NCBI RefSeq assembly: GCF_001648355.1 | Contig: NZ_LXSL01000014.1 | Location: 97,138 to 161,137, forward strand | DNA from: Eikenella longinqua | GTDB lineage: Bacteria > Pseudomonadota > Gammaproteobacteria > Burkholderiales > Neisseriaceae | Reading direction: 5' to 3' | Length of the DNA stretch: 64,000 nt | Shown here: piece after piece, positions 59,269-64,000 of the stretch | Layout: each line of letters begins with the position of its first letter | How positions within the stretch are numbered: the first letter of the stretch is position 1 | The notes under the pieces: generated by a model | What the model was told of the DNA's origin: nothing | Databases searched by the model: none | The model's input: the letters and a program-made list of their open reading frames with translations, nothing else | Program-made: the position numbers and the translations under genes

Positions 59269-60924
59269 TTACATCAAGTTCAAATCGTTTACGCGCTCGA
59301 AGATGTGCGTGCTTTCGCGGCCTTCTTCGTAGAGCTTGATGCGCAGGCGCAAGTCGTTGGCGGATTCGGCCTGGCGCAGGGCTTCGTCGTAGTCGATTTC
59401 GCCGTTGATGTAGAGGCGGAACAAGTCTTGGTCGAAGGTTTGCATGCCGTCGTCTTCGGCGCGCTCCATCAGCTCGCGGGCTTCGAGCAGCTCGTTTTTG
59501 AACACGTGGTCCTGCATGGCGGGGGTGTTGATGAGCAGGTCGATGATGGCGTTTCGGCCCTTGCCGCCTTTTTTCAGCACCAAGCGCTGGCCGATGATGG
59601 CCACCAAGTTCAGCGCCAAGTCCATCAGAATCTGCTGGTGCCGCTCTTCGGGGTACAAGTTCATAATACGCTCAACGGTTTGGCTGGCGTTGGTGGCGTG
59701 GATGGTGAAGAAGCACAGGTGGCCGGTTTGCGCCAGTTGCAGGGCGTATTCCATGGAGTGTTCGTTACGCACCTCACCCACGCAGACCACGTCGGGTGCC
59801 TGACGCATGGCGCTCTGCACGGCGGCGCCCCAGCTGTGGGTGTCGAGGCCGACTTCGCGCTGGGTGATGATGCTCTTGATCGGGCTGTGGATATACTCGA
59901 TCGGGTCTTCGATGGTAACGATGTGGCCGGCGGAATGTTTGTTGCGCCAGTCGAGCATCGCGGCCTGCGAAGTGGATTTACCGGAGCCGGTGGGGCCGGC
60001 CAGGATAATCAGGCCGCGCTTGCGCATGGAAAGTTCTTTGAGCACTTGCGGCAGGCGCAGGTCGTCCACGGTGAGGATATTGGTGGTGATGCGGCGCATC
60101 ACCAGGCCGATGCGGCCTTGCTCGTGATAAGCATTCACACGGAAACGGATGCCGTTTTGCGATTGCAGGGAATAGTTCAGCTCCCATTCCACCGGGAATT
60201 TGGCTTTCTGCTCGTCGTTGAAGGTGGAATACACGATTTGTGCGGCTTCTTCTTCGGTGAGCGGTTTCACCGGCACGGGCACCAAGGTGCCGTCGATTTT
60301 GAACGAAGGCGGGAAGTTGCTGCTGATGAAAATATCGGAAGCGTTGCGCTTGAGCGATTCGTCGGCCATTTTTTCCAGCAGCGGGTGCAGCTTGGCGCGC
60401 TCGCGGGTGAGGTGTTGGTTTGGGCCGTGGCCGACGGGCTGCGCCGGTGCGGCGTGCAGCGGAGGATGGTTGGGCACGGCGGCAGCGGGGCGGGCTTGCG
60501 GTTGCGGCGCGGCTTGAGCCGGCTGCTGCGGAGCAGGCGCGGGCTGGGCTTGGGCAGGAGCAGGTTGCGGCTGCGACGGCGTAACCTGCATTTGGCCTTG
60601 CGCTACTTGGGCGAAGCGCGATCTGAGCGGCTGCGCGGGCTTGGCTTGGGGCTGCGGCTGGGCAGGCGGCACGGCTTGTGCCACGATTTCCGGCTGGGCG
60701 AATTGCGGATCGGGCATATCTGGCAGCGACGGGATGTCGATGGCCTGCGGGCTGAGGCTGTCATCTTGTATTTGCGGGATGGCAAACTGGCTTTCGATGT
60801 CGGATAAATCCCCTTCCGGCGTGATGGCAGCGGAAACAGGGGTAGGCTCGGGCGGCAGGTTGTCGCTGTTGGCCATTTCGGAGAGCAGCTCGGCCAGATT
60901 TTGTTTGTGCTGATCGTTTGACAT
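59269..60924 (-). CDS. pilU: Type IV pilus retraction ATPase PilU with long N-terminal extension
   Basis: A 551-residue secretion-superfamily ATPase. The ATPase core occupies about residues 170-545: PAS-like N-domain with SDIFISSNFPPSFKIDG, Walker A GPTGSGKST, Asp box IVTIEDPIEYIHS, Walker B CVGEVRNE and the His box FFTIHATN. PilU normally has 370-410 residues; here the first ~165 are Gln/Pro/Ala-rich low complexity with an acidic lead. It works with PilT to retract pili and pull in DNA. Separated from pilT by 27 bases on the same strand. Confidence 0.94.
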   Translation of the reverse strand: MSNDQHKQNLAELLSEMANSDNLPPEPTPVSAAITPEGDLSDIESQFAIPQIQDDSLSPQAIDIPSLPDMPDPQFAQPEIVAQAVPPAQPQPQAKPAQPLRSRFAQVAQGQMQVTPSQPQPAPAQAQPAPAPQQPAQAAPQPQARPAAAVPNHPPLHAAPAQPVGHGPNQHLTRERAKLHPLLEKMADESLKRNASDIFISSNFPPSFKIDGTLVPVPVKPLTEEEAAQIVYSTFNDEQKAKFPVEWELNYSLQSQNGIRFRVNAYHEQGRIGLVMRRITTNILTVDDLRLPQVLKELSMRKRGLIILAGPTGSGKSTSQAAMLDWRNKHSAGHIVTIEDPIEYIHSPIKSIITQREVGLDTHSWGAAVQSAMRQAPDVVCVGEVRNEHSMEYALQLAQTGHLCFFTIHATNASQTVERIMNLYPEERHQQILMDLALNLVAIIGQRLVLKKGGKGRNAIIDLLINTPAMQDHVFKNELLEARELMERAEDDGMQTFDQDLFRLYINGEIDYDEALRQAESANDLRLRIKLYEEGRESTHIFERVNDLNLM

Positions 60925-60951
60925 AATGTTTTCCCTTGTTTTGTTGGCTGG

Positions 60952-61992
60952 TTAGACCAGTTGGTCGGGGTTTTGCGCTTTGGCGCGGGCGGCGTCAATG
61001 CTGATGATGCCGCGTTTGAGCAGGGCTTGCAGCGATTGGTCGAGCGTCTGCATGCCGTGTGCCTGGCCGGTTTGCAGGGCGGAGCCGATCTGGGCGATTT
61101 TGTTTTCGCGGATCAGGTTGCGCACGGCGGCGGTGGAAATCAGGATTTCGTGCGCGGCCACGCGGCCTTTGCCGTCTTTGGTTTTGAGCAGGGTTTGCGA
61201 AATCACAGCGCGCAGCGATTCGGAAAGCATGGAGCGCACCATCTCTTTTTCGCCGGCGGGGAACACGTCAATGATACGGTCCACAGTTTTGGCGGCGCCG
61301 GTGGTATGCAGGGTGGCGAATACCAAGTGGCCGGTTTCGGCGGCGGTAAGCGCCAGGCCGATGGTTTCGGGGTCGCGCATCTCGCCCACCAGGATGATGT
61401 CCGGGTCTTCACGCAATGCGGAGCGCAGGGCGTTGGCGAAGCTGTGGGTATGCTGGTGCAGTTCGCGCTGGTTTACCAGGCACTGCTTACTCTGGTGCAC
61501 AAACTCAATCGGGTCTTCGATGGTGAGGATGTGGTGATGGTGGTTTTCGTTGATGTAGTTGATCATCGCCGCCAGGGTGGTGGATTTACCGGAGCCGGTG
61601 GGGCCGGTAACGAGCACGAGGCCGCGTGGCTGGTCGGAAATTTTTTGGAACACTTTTGGGGCGTTCAATTCTTCCAGCGTGAGCACTTTGCTGGGAATGG
61701 TACGGAATACGGCAGCCGGGCCGCGCTCGGTGTTGAATGCGTTCACACGGAAACGGGCGATGTTGGGCAGCTCGAAGGAAAAGTCGGTTTCCAGCCTTTG
61801 TTGGTAGTCTTTGCGCTGGTGGTCGTTCATGATGGAGGCGATCATGTTGCCGACTTCTTCGGCGCTCATTTCGGGCAGGTTGATGCGGCGCACGTCGCCG
61901 TGCACGCGGATCATGGGCGGCAGGCCGGAGGAGAGGTGCAAGTCGGACGCTTTGTTTTTCACGCTGAAGGCGAGTAGGTCGGTAATCTGCAT
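60952..61992 (-). CDS. pilT: Type IV pilus retraction ATPase PilT
   Basis: A 346-residue hexameric ATPase that powers pilus retraction, twitching and natural transformation. It shows ASDLHLSSGLPPMIRVHGDV (N-domain), GPTGSGKSTTLAAM (Walker A), TIEDPIEFVH (Asp box), VGEMRDPET (Walker B), FATLHTTGAA (His box) and the AIRNLIRE-type C-terminal motif as AVRNLIRE, needed for retraction. Length is standard. First gene of pilT-pilU. Confidence 0.97.
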   Translation of the reverse strand: MQITDLLAFSVKNKASDLHLSSGLPPMIRVHGDVRRINLPEMSAEEVGNMIASIMNDHQRKDYQQRLETDFSFELPNIARFRVNAFNTERGPAAVFRTIPSKVLTLEELNAPKVFQKISDQPRGLVLVTGPTGSGKSTTLAAMINYINENHHHHILTIEDPIEFVHQSKQCLVNQRELHQHTHSFANALRSALREDPDIILVGEMRDPETIGLALTAAETGHLVFATLHTTGAAKTVDRIIDVFPAGEKEMVRSMLSESLRAVISQTLLKTKDGKGRVAAHEILISTAAVRNLIRENKIAQIGSALQTGQAHGMQTLDQSLQALLKRGIISIDAARAKAQNPDQLV

Positions 61993-62411
61993 GGCTTTTG
62001 AAACTCCCTTTTCAGTAAAATTTTTTGCAGTTTTGCTAAAAACAGTTCATTGTAAATAAAGATGGCGGGATAAATAAAGGAAAACTTGTATTTTCCTGTA
62101 AAATTGGCGGTTATCTGAAACAGGCTGGGCGGTTTGGGCGTGTTTTCGTGGCTGGCCGGCCCGGCTTGGGGAGTGGAGGGGCTACCTGAAAAATGCCGCC
62201 CTTTTTTTCAGGTAGCCTGTTGTTTGCTATCGAAAGGCTACCTGAAAACGATATTTCAGTGCAGCCGAGGCCGGCTTGCTGAACAGCGCAAACGGGATTT
62301 TGGCTTCAGACGCGCTGAAGCTGATGCTTTCAGACAGCTTTTTCAGGTAGCCTTTCCTTTGCCCGAGCCGGGCGGCATGCCCGCCGCTTATCTTCAATCA
62401 ATCTTATCTTT
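61993..62411. other. Intergenic region upstream of pilT
   Basis: 419 bases between divergent pilT and the MFS gene. The pilT side is AT-rich and must hold its promoter. The rest holds an eikDUS pair at 62179-62221, a forward copy near 62236 and a reverse copy near 62341. No gene is seen. Confidence 0.6.
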
Positions 62412-63803
62412 ATGAACGCTCAACAAAAAGGGCTGGCCTGGACGGCGGCCGTGGCGCTGTTTATGCAGTCGCTGGATTCCACCATTTTAAACACGGCGCT
62501 GCCGGTGATGTCGGCGAGCCTGCACGAATCGCCCTTGCAGATGGAGCTGGCCATCATCAGCTACGCGCTCACTGTGGCGGCGCTGATTCCGCTTTCGGGC
62601 TGGCTGGCTGACCGGCTGGGCACGCTTCGCGTGTTCCGGCTGGCGGTGATGGTGTTTGTGTTGGGTTCGGTGGCCTGCGCGATGGCGCCCACGCTGGATT
62701 GGCTGGTGGCGGCGCGTATCCTTCAGGGCGTGGGCGGGGCGCTGATGATGCCGGTGGCACGGCTGGCGATTATCCGCACCGTGCCGAAGTCGGAGCTGGT
62801 GGCGGCGTGGAACCTGATGGCGATGACGGGGCTGGTCGGGCCGATTGTGGGGCCGATTTTGGGCGGTTGGCTGGCGGTGAATTTGTCGTGGCACTGGATT
62901 TTCTTCATCAATATCCCCATCGGCCTGGCGGGGATACTGATTTCGGGGCGCTATATGCCGAATGTGCGCATGGAAACGCAGCCATTGGATTGGAAAGGGT
63001 TTTTGCTGTTTGCCGGCGGCCTGGTGGGGCTGACTTACGGGCTGGAGCTGGCGGCGGAAAGTCTGGGTAATGCCGCCCGGGCGCTGGCGGTGATGGCTGC
63101 GGGCGCGGCGGCGATGTGCCTGTATGCGCTGTATGCGCGGCGGTCGGCCAACCCGCTGCTGCCGTTGTCGCTGTTTCGGGTGCACACTTTCCGCATCGGG
63201 CTGGCGGCGAATTTGATGTTTCGCCTGCTGGCTTCGGGCATCCCGTTTTTGGTGCCGCTGATGCTTCAGGTGGCTTTCGGCTACAACGCGGAGATGGCGG
63301 GCTGGATGCTGGCGCCGGTGGCTTTGAGCTCGATTGTGATGAAGCCTTTCACTGCGCCGATTTTGGTGCGCTTTGGCTATAAGAACACGCTGTTGGGCAC
63401 GGCGCTGGCGATGTCGCTGATTGTGGCTTCGCTGGGGCTGCTGGATTCGGGCAGCTCGATTACGTTTTATATGCTGCTGGCGGGGGCCTACGGGCTGTGC
63501 CAGTCGCTGATGTTCACGGCCATCAATACGCTGACCATCGGGGATTTATCCGATGCGGAGGCGAGCGCGGGCTCGACCATGCTGAGCATGGTGCAGCAGG
63601 TGGGCATCGGCATCGGGATTGCGGTGGCGGCGGTGGTGCTGGGGGTGTACCGCGCGGCGGTGGGCGAGAGCGGGGCGCTGTTGGAGCGGGCGTTTAGCCA
63701 TACTTATGTGTCGCTTTCGGTGTGCGGGGTGGTGTTGTTGTGGCTGCTTTCCAAGCTGCATTCGGGTGACGGCGGGCATTTGAGCGGAAGGAAGGGCGGT
63801 TGA
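62412..63803 (+). CDS. DHA2-family MFS drug exporter (MdtD/HsrA-like)
   Basis: A 463-residue protein with twelve to fourteen hydrophobic helices. The first helix FMQSLDSTILNTALPVM carries the DHA2 motif (D1-like LDxTIxNxALP), and SGWLADRLGTLRVFR is motif A. GLVGPIVGPILGGWLAVNLSWHWIF is motif C. It resembles E. coli MdtD in length and order. Probable proton-driven export of small compounds. No regulator or membrane-fusion partner adjoins it. Confidence 0.92.
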   Translation: MNAQQKGLAWTAAVALFMQSLDSTILNTALPVMSASLHESPLQMELAIISYALTVAALIPLSGWLADRLGTLRVFRLAVMVFVLGSVACAMAPTLDWLVAARILQGVGGALMMPVARLAIIRTVPKSELVAAWNLMAMTGLVGPIVGPILGGWLAVNLSWHWIFFINIPIGLAGILISGRYMPNVRMETQPLDWKGFLLFAGGLVGLTYGLELAAESLGNAARALAVMAAGAAAMCLYALYARRSANPLLPLSLFRVHTFRIGLAANLMFRLLASGIPFLVPLMLQVAFGYNAEMAGWMLAPVALSSIVMKPFTAPILVRFGYKNTLLGTALAMSLIVASLGLLDSGSSITFYMLLAGAYGLCQSLMFTAINTLTIGDLSDAEASAGSTMLSMVQQVGIGIGIAVAAVVLGVYRAAVGESGALLERAFSHTYVSLSVCGVVLLWLLSKLHSGDGGHLSGRKGG

Positions 63804-64000
63804 GCAAGGCTGCTTACTTGCGAGGTGGTCGGAACTGGTTTGCAGGTAGCCCGAAGCGTTGGCAGGCTACCTGAAATTTTTCGGACTAATAGACAAAAGG
63901 GATGATTTTTCATCCCTTTTGTCCTTTCTTGACTCTGAAGAAATTATCTATAAACAATTTCTTAGTCTGCACACCCATCCCCGCATGACAGCGGATTTTG
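63804..64000. other. End of window: DUS copies and a 14-bp perfect hairpin
   Basis: A partial DUS (GCAGGTAGCC) near 63841, a forward eikDUS near 63864, then GACAAAAGGGATGA (63892-63905) and TCATCCCTTTTGTC (63910-63923) as a perfect stem, likely a terminator. No gene is visible to the right edge. Confidence 0.65.

Noticed and set aside
59305..60807. 500-codon plus-strand ORF opposite pilU
   Set aside because: pilU on the minus strand has all retraction-ATPase motifs; the plus-strand frame has no recognisable domain and only reflects high GC at third positions.
1461..63880. Regularly recurring 12-mer considered as CRISPR or phage repeats
   Set aside because: Spacing is irregular, both orientations occur, copies lie inside genes, and the sequence equals the known Eikenella DNA uptake sequence.
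63892..63923. Perfect hairpin at the right end taken as an insertion-sequence terminal repeat
   Set aside because: No transposase or target duplication is visible; a terminator is the simpler reading.

Overview
The window looks like chromosomal DNA of an Eikenella species (family Neisseriaceae, Betaproteobacteria). The strongest evidence is the 12-mer AGGCTACCTGAA and its reverse complement, present by eye in roughly ninety or more copies and often as inverted pairs between genes. This matches the DNA uptake sequence (DUS) dialect described for Eikenella (AG-eikDUS). Gene content agrees: pilT/pilU, lptD-surA, sspA-sspB, an adhesin-complex-protein-type lysozyme inhibitor and scattered trp genes. 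I see no rRNA, prophage, transposase or CRISPR array, and one tRNA (Leu, CAA).

Layout. 1-11.5 kb: a partial SbmA/YddA-type ABC exporter, a TonB siderophore receptor, a membrane protein flanked by identical 42-bp DUS repeats, a flotillin, sspA-sspB, yihY and rlmH. 11.5-11.7 kb: a candidate Fur-controlled small RNA on the minus strand. 11.8-18.7 kb: dnaQ-ispD, a PEBP protein, ribB with an N-terminal HTH fusion and a zinc-less RibA-like domain, a TlpA thioredoxin, arsC-like, ydcF-like and hemJ-like genes. 18.8-22.9 kb: a redox/carbonyl-detoxification block (hchA, flavin reductase, NAD(P)H-binding protein, NAD(P)H oxidoreductase, aldo/keto reductase) partly carrying the DUS dialects of other Neisseriaceae. 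23.2-25.5 kb: a tandem ACP-type lysozyme inhibitor, then a decayed 1.9-kb accessory stretch with three repeat-ended segments.

25.7-40 kb: trpG, yqeY, trpD, a sulfate-binding lipoprotein, aroA, two NYN/OST-HTH paralogues, an SCO protein, tRNA-Leu, a PhnD-like protein, the ACT (UPF0237) and UPF0210 pair split by a low-GC NYN gene, trpA, an orphan colicin-type immunity gene and accD. 40-51 kb: ylqF/rbgA, a PBP7-type peptidase, amgK divergent from lptD-surA, alr, scpB and dinB. 51-56 kb: a TetR / TonB receptor / small protein / MFS iron-uptake module bounded by two ~114-bp near-identical direct repeats. 56-64 kb: an O-methyltransferase-like protein, murU, rarD, pilU with a long low-complexity N-terminus, pilT and an MdtD-like exporter.

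Co-operating sets: amgK and murU (peptidoglycan recycling), lptD and surA (outer-membrane biogenesis), pilT and pilU (twitching and DNA uptake, which acts on the DUS), trpG/trpD/trpA with aroA (aromatic synthesis), and two TonB receptors plus the candidate Fur sRNA (iron). DUS copies also lie inside coding sequences, form stop codons, abut start codons and make terminator-like hairpins.
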